Shown piece by piece: positions 26,553-34,066 of a stretch of DNA of 64,000 bases. The notes beneath the pieces were generated by a model. It was not told where the DNA came from, did not search any database, and worked only from the letters and a program-made list of their open reading frames with translations. The position numbers were made by a program, and so were the translations under genes. Numbering within the stretch: the stretch's first letter is position 1; every line of letters starts with the position of its first letter. The stretch comes from Azoarcus sp. KH32C. Lineage in GTDB: Bacteria > Pseudomonadota > Gammaproteobacteria > Burkholderiales > Rhodocyclaceae. The stretch covers positions 310,001-374,000 of the forward strand of contig NC_020516.1 of NCBI RefSeq assembly GCF_000349945.1, read 5' to 3'.

Positions 26553-27743
26553 ATGACGACCGAACGCAACGATTCCACCCCGGAACCTGGCACCCTGTCC
26601 GCAGAGCCCTCGGCGCCGCGGGCGCGCAAGCGCCCCAACGGTCACGCCCGCAGGGTCGCGCAGGGCGACGTTGCCCCGCAGCTTACCGAGCAGGGGATCG
26701 AAGGATTCGAGGTCGCCAAGGCCGTCGATGCGGCGCAAGTCACGCAGGCGATGGCAATCGCCGACATCATGAAGAACGCCGCGGCCGCGGGCGACATGGG
26801 GACCATTGCGCGCACGCTCGAATCCGTCCTCGCCGGCGCCTCGCCGGACGACGCCGCGATGCTGCGCAAGGCGCTGCAACAGGGCGAGCCGGTGGCCGAT
26901 CGCCTGCCGGTCGCACCCGACGACCAACTTGCCGATGGCTGGCGTCTGGGCGGTTATCCCTACCGCAACCTGATGCTGCGCAAGAACTACGAGAAGCAGA
27001 AGTACCTGCTACAGGTCGAGCTGCTGAAGCTGCAGGCCTGGGTCAAGGAAACCGGCCAGCGCGTCGTGATCCTCTTCGAGGGGCGCGACGCAGCGGGCAA
27101 GGGCGGCACCATCAAGCGCTTCATGGAGCACCTGAATCCCCGCGGCGCGCGCGTCGTCGCGTTGGAAAAGCCGTCCGACGTCGAGCGCGGGCAGTGGTAC
27201 TTCCAGCGCTACATCCAGCATCTGCCGACCCAAGGCGAGATCGTGATGTTCGACCGCTCGTGGTACAACCGTGCCGGCGTCGAACGCGTGATGGGCTTCT
27301 GTTCGCCCGACGAATACGCCGAATTCATGCGCCAGGTGCCCGAGTTCGAGCGCAACCTCGTGCGCAGCGGCATCCACCTGATCAAGTTCTGGTTCTCGGT
27401 GAGCCGCGAGGAGCAGCGCCGCCGGTTCAAGGAGCGCGAGAAGCATCCGCTCAAGCAGTGGAAGCTGTCGCCGATCGACCTCGCGTCGCTCGACAAGTGG
27501 GACGACTACACGAAGGCCAAGGAGGCGATGTTCTTCTACACCGACACCGCCGACGCGCCGTGGACGGTCGTGAAGTCCGACTGCAAGAAGCGCGCGCGCC
27601 TCAATGCGATGCGCTACATCCTGCACAAGCTGCCCTATGCGAACAAGGACATCGACCGCGTGCGGCCGCTCGACCCGTTGCTGGTCGGTCGCGCCAACGT
27701 CGTCTACGAGCGCGGCGAGAAGGAAGGATCGCCGATCCTGTAG
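26553..27743 (+). CDS. ppk2: Polyphosphate kinase 2 (PPK2 family)
   Basis: A 396-residue cytoplasmic enzyme that transfers phosphate between polyphosphate and nucleoside di- or triphosphates. The PPK2 core (about 135-390) has Walker A FEGRDAAGKGGT at about 175-186, Walker B VMFDRSWYNRAGVERVMGF at about 231-249 and the lid RRRFKEREKHPLKQWKLSP. The first roughly 125 residues are an extension, polar at first and then helical, that is not part of the catalytic domain. An AAGGAGGAG ribosome site precedes the ATG. Single-domain class I is most likely. Its end abuts the convergent c-di-GMP gene with one base between. Confidence 0.93.
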   Translation: MTTERNDSTPEPGTLSAEPSAPRARKRPNGHARRVAQGDVAPQLTEQGIEGFEVAKAVDAAQVTQAMAIADIMKNAAAAGDMGTIARTLESVLAGASPDDAAMLRKALQQGEPVADRLPVAPDDQLADGWRLGGYPYRNLMLRKNYEKQKYLLQVELLKLQAWVKETGQRVVILFEGRDAAGKGGTIKRFMEHLNPRGARVVALEKPSDVERGQWYFQRYIQHLPTQGEIVMFDRSWYNRAGVERVMGFCSPDEYAEFMRQVPEFERNLVRSGIHLIKFWFSVSREEQRRRFKEREKHPLKQWKLSPIDLASLDKWDDYTKAKEAMFFYTDTADAPWTVVKSDCKKRARLNAMRYILHKLPYANKDIDRVRPLDPLLVGRANVVYERGEKEGSPIL

Positions 27744-27744
27744 T

Positions 27745-30198
27745 TCAGCCCTGCCGTGCCGCGAGCCACGCGTTCGCGGCCTCGGCTGGCAGCGGCTTGC
27801 TCAGCAGGTAGCCCTGCATCGCGTCGCATCCCCAGACGCGTAGCACGTCGAGCTGCTCCTGCGTCTCGACGCCTTCGGCGAGCACCTTGATGCCCAGCTT
27901 GTGGGCGAGCGCGATGATCGCGTTGGTGATCGCGCGGTCGCTTTCATCGTGCGTCACGTCCATCACGAAGGAGCGGTCGATCTTCAGCAACTGGATCGGA
28001 CAGCGCTTGAGCTGGCCGAGCGACGAATAGCCGGTGCCGAAGTCGTCGATCGACAGATGCACCCCGAGCGCGCACAGGCGCTCCATCGTCTCGATCGCCG
28101 AGCCGACGTTCTCCATCACGATATCTTCGGTGAGTTCGAGTTCCACCCTGTCGCGCGGCACGCCCGCGGCATCGACGGTGCGTGCGACGACCTCGACGAG
28201 ATCGCTACGCCGGAAGGACTGGTTCGAGAGGTTGACCGCGACGCGCAGATCCCGCCAGCCCGCCTCGCGCCAGCGCCGCAACTCCGCGCAGGCCATGCGC
28301 AACACGCTTTCGTCGAGCGCGGCCATCAGGCCGGCCTCTGCGGCAGCCGGCAGGAACTGCGCGGGCGAGATCAGGCCCATCTGCGGATGTTGCCAGCGCA
28401 CGAGGGCCTCGAAGCCGATCACCGTGCCGTCGAAAGTCTGCTGCGCCTGGTAATACGCCTGCAGCTGGTCGTCCACGTCGAGCGCGCTGCGCAGCGCATG
28501 CTCCAGCATCAGGCGCATTTCGGTGCGCGTGCGCATCTCGGGAGCGTAGTGGATGAAATTGTTCTTGCCGGCCGCCTTGGCCGTGTACATCGCGAGGTCG
28601 GCGCTCTTGACGAGCTCTTCGGCGTCGAGGCTGTCGGTCGGAGCGCAGGCGGTGCCGACCGACACCGTGATGTGCAGTTCGTGCGGGCCGATCTGCACGG
28701 GCTGGCGCAGCCGTTCGACGAGTTTTTCCGCGACGATGTCGATGTCGCGGGGTTGCGCGATTTCGTCGAGCATCACGACGAACTCGTCGCCCGCCCAGCG
28801 CCCGACGACGTCACCAGGGCGCAGCACCTCGCGGATGCGCTCGGTGATGCGTTGCAGTAGCAGATCGCCGATGTTGTGGCCGAGCGAATCGTTGACGAAC
28901 TTGAAGCGGTCCAGGTCGCAGAACATGATGCCGACGTGCTGGCCGTTCCACGGCAGCCGGGCGAGCGTTGCGCGCAGGTGGTCGAGGAACATGCGCCGGT
29001 TCGGCAGGCCGGTAAGCACATCGTAGCTCGCGAGATAGCTCAGCCGCTCCTCGTTGCGCTTGCGCTCGGTGATGTCCTGCACGACGAGCACACGCCCGCG
29101 GCTGTCCGTCGCGAGCGTGATCGGCGACACGGAAACCGAGACGATGGTGGGCGGCTCCTGCGGCCCGCGCAGCCGGCATTCGAAGCCGCGGCGACTTGCC
29201 CGGTCGCTGCCGAGGTCTTTCTGGTCATCGACGGCGAAGACTTCGTGCAGCGGGCGGCCCAGCATCGGGCCCTGCGCGGCTTCGTCGTAGAGCCGCTTCA
29301 TCGCGGAGTTGCTGCGTTCGATCCGGCCTTCCGCGTCGACCACGACCACGCCTTCGGCCATCGACTCGATGATCGCTTCGACGTAGTCACGCGACACGAG
29401 GGAATGGGCGAGATCCTCGGCCATCGCGTTGAAGCGGGACTGCAGGGTGCCGAGTTCGTTGTCCGTCGTGACGTCGACGTGGGTGTCGAGGTGACCGCGG
29501 CCCAACTGGTCAGCGGCCTCCTGCAGCGCATGGATCGGCCGCGAGATGTGGGTCGCCAGCGCGGCGCCGCCCGCGATCGCTGCGATCAGCGACAGCACGC
29601 AGGTGCCGAGAATCGCCAGCAGGTGGCGCCTGAGGTCGGTGTCGATGCTTTCCCGCAGTCCGGCGAACTCGCCTTCCTCTTCTCCTGCGGCCTCGTCCAC
29701 CGCGTCGCGGAGCGCATCCAGTGACGTCGCGACGCGCCCGATGCTCGCTTCGAAGGCCGCGTGCTGACCGCGTACGTCGAGCGCGGCGAGGGCATCGCTC
29801 GCCGCCAGGAAATGTTCGGTACGGCGGAAGATCTCCTCGGTCTTGGCCAGTTCGTCCGGAAAATAGCGTTCGACGAGACCGTGATACGCGGAAACCGCGG
29901 CGGTCAAGCGGGTGCGCAGGCCCTCGGGGGTATTGGGACTTTCCCGCTCCTCGTCGCGTGCAGCGCTGCCCTTCGCATCTTCCTGCGCGTCGGCTGCGCG
30001 CGCGGCCAGCGTAAAGGCAAGGTGCGTCGCCTGCAGACGAATGTCGTGCAGTGCGGTCAGGACAGGCTGCGTCTCGTTGATCGCGACGTTGAAGCTGCCG
30101 GAAACCGCTTTCAGCCCGATATAGCCTGCGACGCTGACGACGGCCACCAGCAGCGCGAGCAGTGCGTAGCCCGAGAAGATTTGCGCGCGGAGCTTCAT
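27745..30198 (-). CDS. Membrane-bound PAS-GGDEF-EAL c-di-GMP protein
   Basis: An 817-residue inner-membrane signalling protein. Domains in order: membrane segment (about 9-30), a helical periplasmic sensor (about 35-185), second membrane segment (about 193-215), HAMP (about 215-270), PAS (about 280-390), GGDEF (about 400-560) and EAL (about 575-815). The cyclase signature is AGDEF in RWAGDEFVVML, a variant that can still be active. The EAL domain keeps EALVRW, ELTEDIVMEN, DDFGTGYSS, KIDRSFV and EGVETQEQL, so phosphodiesterase activity is expected. The start at 30198 gives the proper first membrane segment. It lies 22 nt after the DsbA-family gene. Confidence 0.9.
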   Translation of the reverse strand: MKLRAQIFSGYALLALLVAVVSVAGYIGLKAVSGSFNVAINETQPVLTALHDIRLQATHLAFTLAARAADAQEDAKGSAARDEERESPNTPEGLRTRLTAAVSAYHGLVERYFPDELAKTEEIFRRTEHFLAASDALAALDVRGQHAAFEASIGRVATSLDALRDAVDEAAGEEEGEFAGLRESIDTDLRRHLLAILGTCVLSLIAAIAGGAALATHISRPIHALQEAADQLGRGHLDTHVDVTTDNELGTLQSRFNAMAEDLAHSLVSRDYVEAIIESMAEGVVVVDAEGRIERSNSAMKRLYDEAAQGPMLGRPLHEVFAVDDQKDLGSDRASRRGFECRLRGPQEPPTIVSVSVSPITLATDSRGRVLVVQDITERKRNEERLSYLASYDVLTGLPNRRMFLDHLRATLARLPWNGQHVGIMFCDLDRFKFVNDSLGHNIGDLLLQRITERIREVLRPGDVVGRWAGDEFVVMLDEIAQPRDIDIVAEKLVERLRQPVQIGPHELHITVSVGTACAPTDSLDAEELVKSADLAMYTAKAAGKNNFIHYAPEMRTRTEMRLMLEHALRSALDVDDQLQAYYQAQQTFDGTVIGFEALVRWQHPQMGLISPAQFLPAAAEAGLMAALDESVLRMACAELRRWREAGWRDLRVAVNLSNQSFRRSDLVEVVARTVDAAGVPRDRVELELTEDIVMENVGSAIETMERLCALGVHLSIDDFGTGYSSLGQLKRCPIQLLKIDRSFVMDVTHDESDRAITNAIIALAHKLGIKVLAEGVETQEQLDVLRVWGCDAMQGYLLSKPLPAEAANAWLAARQG

Positions 30199-30220
30199 GC
30201 GATGCGTTCGCCGACGAGGT

Positions 30221-30880
30221 TCAATGGGGACGCAGCGACTGCAAGATCGCCGCACCCAGCGCCGCCGGCTGTTGTGCGCCGGACACGCCGATGCAGCGGT
30301 TCATGATGAAGAAGGGAACGCCTTCGACTCCCTGCTTGCGCACGCCGCCCGCGAGGCGCTTGACGGTCGCGGCATCCTCGTTGCTGGCGAGGTAGCTCTC
30401 GATCTCGGTTCTGTCCTCCCCGCAGTCGACGGCAATGTCGGCCAGCGTCGCGATGTCGCCGATATCGCGTCCTTCCTGGAAGTGGGCTGCGAAGAGGGCT
30501 TGCGCGAGCTGGTTCACGCGTGCCTGCGTCTGGCCCTGCGACTGCGCCCGGTAGGTCAGGCGGTGGGCGTTCAGCGTATTCGGCAGCCGCGCGATCCGCT
30601 CGAAGTCGAAGCTCACGCCGTCGGCCGCACCGGCCTCGGTCAAACGCGCGTGCATGTCGTCGACCGCACTGGCGCTGCCGAACTTCGCATCGAGCCACGG
30701 CCGGAACGCCGCGCCGGCAGCCGGCAGGTCCGGATTTAGGAAGTAGGGCAGCCAGTTGATGCGCAGCTCGAGTTCGGGATGGGTCGCGCGGACCTGTTCG
30801 ATGGCACGCGCGAGCCGTGCCTTGCCGAGCAGGCACCAAGGGCAGACGAAATCGGAAACCAGATCGATGTTTAGAATCAT
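30221..30880 (-). CDS. DsbA-family oxidoreductase, FrnE-like
   Basis: A 219-residue cytoplasmic thioredoxin-fold protein (no signal peptide) of the FrnE/2-hydroxychromene-2-carboxylate isomerase-like DsbA group. The active site is FVCPWC near residues 11-16, and the cis-Pro loop reads GVEGVPFFIMN. The helical insertion (about 60-150) is typical. The start at ATG 30880 is preferred to a TTG far upstream because the family begins with a short strand such as ILNIDLVSDFVCPWC. It is upstream of the c-di-GMP gene and downstream of the DnaJ gene on the same strand. The physiological substrate is unknown. Confidence 0.88.
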   Translation of the reverse strand: MILNIDLVSDFVCPWCLLGKARLARAIEQVRATHPELELRINWLPYFLNPDLPAAGAAFRPWLDAKFGSASAVDDMHARLTEAGAADGVSFDFERIARLPNTLNAHRLTYRAQSQGQTQARVNQLAQALFAAHFQEGRDIGDIATLADIAVDCGEDRTEIESYLASNEDAATVKRLAGGVRKQGVEGVPFFIMNRCIGVSGAQQPAALGAAILQSLRPH

Positions 30881-30947
30881 TGTTGTGCGTGTGTCACGGC
30901 AGGGCGGCAAGCACGACGGGCGCCGTCCTGTCCGGGCTGGGGAAATG

Positions 30948-32018
30948 TCAGGCTTCGGGAGGGGGAGTGCCGAGCCAGCGATCTTCCCACACTGCCACAT
31001 CGGGCAGATAGCGGGAATGGCCGCGCATGAGAAGTGTATCAAGTTGTTCCAGCAGCGGGCGCAGTTCGTCGTCGATGTTGCGTGGCATGACCGGGACGAG
31101 CTCGATGAAGAGGTCGCCGTCGGACTGTCCCTCGCGCCCCGGAAATCCTGCGCCGGCTACGCGAAGCGTGCGGGCTTCGACCGTGCCCGGCTGCAGCGCG
31201 ACCTGGCGCACACCGTGCGGCAGCGGGACGGCGATTTCGCCGCCGATGAGCAGACGCAGCGCGCTGACCGGCCTTGTGAGCCGCAGATCGCGCCCGTCCA
31301 GCCGGTAAAGCGCGTGCTCCGCCAGGCGGACATGCAGGACGAGGTCGCCGGGGATGCCGTTCGGCTCGTCATCGGCCGTGGGATGGCCGGCGCGGGCGAC
31401 GCGGATCTCGTCGCCGCCGAGCACGCCGGCGGGGATCCGTACGGCGAGCCTGCGTGCCGGGTGGCGCTGCCCGCTTCCGCCGCAGGCGCCGCAGGCTTGC
31501 GTCGTCACGTAGCCGCGTCCGCTGCAGTGCGTGCAGGGCGTCAGCCCGCGCTTGCCGCGCAGCCGGCCCGAACCATGGCAGTGCGTGCACAGGCGCGAGT
31601 GGCGCAGCGTCTCCCGGCCGCTCCCGTCACAGGCGTTGCAGGTTTCCACGTCCTCGACCGTGACCTCGACGGTTCCGCCGCAGCAGGCGTCTTCGAGACT
31701 GAGTTCCAGGTCTTCGTGCCGGTCGGCCCCGACGGGACCATCGTCGCTCTCGTCGGCCTGGGCGTCGGCGTCGGCTCCGTCGGCAGTCTCCGAGGGGGCT
31801 TCCGCTGCGGTCTGGACTTCATCCCGCTGCGGGTGCGCGAAGGCGTCGATCAGCGTTTCGTAGGCCGCGCGCAATTGCTTGAAATGCTCGAGCGCGTGGG
31901 GGTCCGGATTTCGGTCGGGGTGCCAGCGCATCGCGAGCCGACGGAAGGCCTTCTTGATCTCGTGCGCCGTCGCGCCGGGCTGCAGGCCCAGGAGCGTGTA
32001 GGGATCCATCGCGATCAT
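30948..32018 (-). CDS. DnaJ-type chaperone with acidic linker
   Basis: A 356-residue Hsp40. The J domain (about 4-65) has the HPD motif in RWHPDRN. Four CXXCXGXG zinc motifs follow (CNACDGSG, CTHCHGSG, CTHCSGRG, CGACGGSG), then the C-terminal substrate domains (about 185-340). The Gly/Phe-rich linker of DnaJ proper is replaced by an acidic Ala/Asp/Glu stretch (about 68-105), so it is probably a paralogue rather than the main dnaJ, which is normally next to dnaK. ATG 32018 overlaps the upstream esterase stop by 4 nt, supporting this start. Confidence 0.88.
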   Translation of the reverse strand: MIAMDPYTLLGLQPGATAHEIKKAFRRLAMRWHPDRNPDPHALEHFKQLRAAYETLIDAFAHPQRDEVQTAAEAPSETADGADADAQADESDDGPVGADRHEDLELSLEDACCGGTVEVTVEDVETCNACDGSGRETLRHSRLCTHCHGSGRLRGKRGLTPCTHCSGRGYVTTQACGACGGSGQRHPARRLAVRIPAGVLGGDEIRVARAGHPTADDEPNGIPGDLVLHVRLAEHALYRLDGRDLRLTRPVSALRLLIGGEIAVPLPHGVRQVALQPGTVEARTLRVAGAGFPGREGQSDGDLFIELVPVMPRNIDDELRPLLEQLDTLLMRGHSRYLPDVAVWEDRWLGTPPPEA

Positions 32019-33076
32019 CGGCTCGGGGGCGCGGCAGGCGGCTGGGCGAGCCGGTCGAGCATCGCGCGCACGGCGCGGATCTGGCCGCCATCACGCGTCG
32101 CGTAGCCGTCGTCCGTGTAGCCCCACCAGTCCCAGCAGCCTTTCGGGTTGTACACCCAGCGCCACGATCCCCAGGTCCAGCCGCTGCGCGGAATCGTCTG
32201 CGGGTAGAGCACGATCAGGCGGTTGGTGTCGGCCCATTCGTTGTAGCCGGCGCCCTTGACGAAGCGCATCCCGACCTGCGACTCCGACTGCCGGCAGCCG
32301 TGGAAGGCGACGTGCACCTTGCAGCCGCCCGCATGGCACTGGGCGGGGACATAGGCGTAGCCGCGATCGGCGAGACTCAGCTCGAAGGGCGGAGCGCCGG
32401 TGTAAGGGCGCTGGTCGAACACGATGACCTCACCGTGCAAAGCGGTGCTGCGCGGCGCGAGCGGCCCGATCAGGTGGGCGAGAAGCTGGCCGGCCGCATC
32501 AAAGTCGCCGCAGCGGTTGATGTAAGGCGGCTCCGAGGTCGAGCAGGCGTTGGGCTTCGGGTCCGCGATCGAGATCATCGCGTGTCCCGCTTGCGGCAGC
32601 GTGACCGAACGGATTGCCGACTCCGGCAACTGCTGGCGATAGAAGGCGAGCAGCGCGTCGACGACGGGATGTTCAACCGTGTGGTCCTCGGTGCCGCTGA
32701 GCACCCACACGCGGTCGTCGCGCAGGCCCGCGGGCGGATCGATGCGCCCGGCCTGGGCTTGCCACTCGATGTGGGACAGCGTTTGCGCCGCGTCGGGAGC
32801 GGCACTGCCGACGCCGGGCGCCGTGCAGTTGCGCAGCGCGCGCCACAGGCTGCCTTCGGCGCATTCGTAGGGTCCCCCGGCAAGCACGCCGGCGCCGGTC
32901 ACCAGGCTGGAGTAGGCCACTTCGAACTGCACCGCCATGTAGCCGCCCGACGAGACGCCGGAAACCGTGAGTCCGGCGAGCTGCGCGCCGAGCGCGGGCA
33001 GGGGAGCCTCGGCGGCATTTGCGGAAAAGACGAGGCTGGCCAGCAGGAGGGCGCCGAGGGATCGCGGAATGGTCAT
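32015..33076 (-). CDS. Exported PHB depolymerase-family esterase
   Basis: A 353-residue protein with a signal peptide (SLGALLLASLVFSANAAEA). The lipase box GVSSGGYM near residue 40 provides the nucleophile Ser. Further landmarks are VWVLSGTEDHTV, LPQAGHAM, and a C-terminal region with HVAFHGCRQS and GWTWGSWRWVYNPKGCWDWWGY, which is rich in Trp and Cys as in extracellular poly(3-hydroxybutyrate) depolymerases. It may act on PHB or on another ester. Several Cys suggest disulfides, fitting export. The start at 33076 is set by the signal peptide. It is translationally coupled to the DnaJ-like gene. Confidence 0.85.
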   Translation of the reverse strand: MTIPRSLGALLLASLVFSANAAEAPLPALGAQLAGLTVSGVSSGGYMAVQFEVAYSSLVTGAGVLAGGPYECAEGSLWRALRNCTAPGVGSAAPDAAQTLSHIEWQAQAGRIDPPAGLRDDRVWVLSGTEDHTVEHPVVDALLAFYRQQLPESAIRSVTLPQAGHAMISIADPKPNACSTSEPPYINRCGDFDAAGQLLAHLIGPLAPRSTALHGEVIVFDQRPYTGAPPFELSLADRGYAYVPAQCHAGGCKVHVAFHGCRQSESQVGMRFVKGAGYNEWADTNRLIVLYPQTIPRSGWTWGSWRWVYNPKGCWDWWGYTDDGYATRDGGQIRAVRAMLDRLAQPPAAPPSR

Positions 33077-33147
33077 GGTGGGCGCTATTGTAGGGGAGCG
33101 CCTGCCGCCCGTCCCCACCCGATTCTCGCAGATATGTGAGCGAGCGT

Positions 33148-33177
33148 TTGCGGCGTGGCGCGGCTCGCTGGCACAAT
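33148..33177 (+). promoter_or_regulatory. Candidate sigma-70 promoter for gmk
   Basis: TTGCGG (33148-33153) and CACAAT (33172-33177) with an 18-nt spacer, 28 nt before the gmk ATG. Matches are moderate (4 of 6 each). Confidence 0.35.
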
Positions 33178-33204
33178 GGACAATCTGCCTGTCGAATCAA
33201 ATTC

Positions 33205-33819
33205 ATGCCCGGTACTCTGATCATCGTCACGGCGCCCTCGGGAGCCGGTAAGACTACCCTCGTGAAGGGATTGCTCGAGCGCGATCCGCAAGTCCAGCTT
33301 TCGGTGTCCTATACGACGCGGGCGCCGCGGCCGGGCGAGCAGGATGGTCGCGAGTATCACTTCGTCGACGTCCCGACCTTCCGCACGCTGCGCGATCGCG
33401 GCGAATTCCTGGAATGGGCCGAGGTGCACGGAAACTATTACGGTACCTCGAAGGTCTGGCTAAAGGAGCAGATCTCGTCCGGGCGCGACATCCTGCTCGA
33501 AATCGATTGGCAGGGTGCGCAGCAGGTGCGGCGCGTGTTCCAGGAGTCCGTCGGTGTGTTCGTGTTGCCGCCGTCGGTCGAGGAACTCGAATCGCGCCTG
33601 CGCGGTCGCGGCACCGACAGCGACGAGGTGATCGCCCGCCGTTTGCTCGGCGCACGCGGCGAGATGCGGCATGTCGGCGAATTCGACTACGTTATACTGA
33701 ACAACGAATTGCAGAGCGCCATCGACGATCTCGTCGCGGTGGTGCGTGCCTCGCGGCTGCGCTACGGGCGGCAGCGGCTCCGGCACCAGCAGTTTTTCGA
33801 TTTTCTAGAACAGGACTGA
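33205..33819 (+). CDS. gmk: Guanylate kinase
   Basis: A 204-residue cytoplasmic enzyme that phosphorylates GMP to GDP with ATP. The P-loop APSGAGKTTL is at about residues 10-19, followed by SVSYTTRAPRPGEQDGREYHFV (GMP binding) and DILLEIDWQGAQQVR. Length is standard. The start at 33205 gives the canonical N-terminus (MPGTLIIVTAPSGAGKT); an in-frame open stretch upstream crosses the promoter and is not coding. It forms the conserved gmk-rpoZ-spoT order, linking GTP synthesis with the stringent response. Confidence 0.97.
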   Translation: MPGTLIIVTAPSGAGKTTLVKGLLERDPQVQLSVSYTTRAPRPGEQDGREYHFVDVPTFRTLRDRGEFLEWAEVHGNYYGTSKVWLKEQISSGRDILLEIDWQGAQQVRRVFQESVGVFVLPPSVEELESRLRGRGTDSDEVIARRLLGARGEMRHVGEFDYVILNNELQSAIDDLVAVVRASRLRYGRQRLRHQQFFDFLEQD

Positions 33820-33822
33820 CAC

Positions 33823-34038
33823 ATGGCTCGCATCACCATCGAGGATTGCCTCAAACGCATTCCCAACCGCTTCCAGCTGACGCTCGCCGCGACCTACCGC
33901 GCGCGCCAGATCACGATCGGCTCGACGCCCCAGGTCGAACTGGACAAGAGCGACAAGGACAAGCCGACGGTCATCGCCTTGCGTGAAATCGCCGCCGGCA
34001 AGGTCGGCCTGGAAGTCCTCAACCGCGGTCAGGCCTGA
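33823..34038 (+). CDS. rpoZ: RNA polymerase omega subunit
   Basis: A 71-residue protein with the omega signature MARITIEDCLKRIPNRFQLTLAATYRARQI and a conserved helix ending in KPTVIALREIAAGKV. It binds the beta' subunit, aids RNA polymerase assembly and forms part of the ppGpp site 1. It starts 3 nt after gmk with AGGA upstream. The gene is 28 nt before spoT, the usual arrangement. Confidence 0.97.
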   Translation: MARITIEDCLKRIPNRFQLTLAATYRARQITIGSTPQVELDKSDKDKPTVIALREIAAGKVGLEVLNRGQA

Positions 34039-34066
34039 TCCCCTCCGGGGAGAGGGAAATCGTGCC

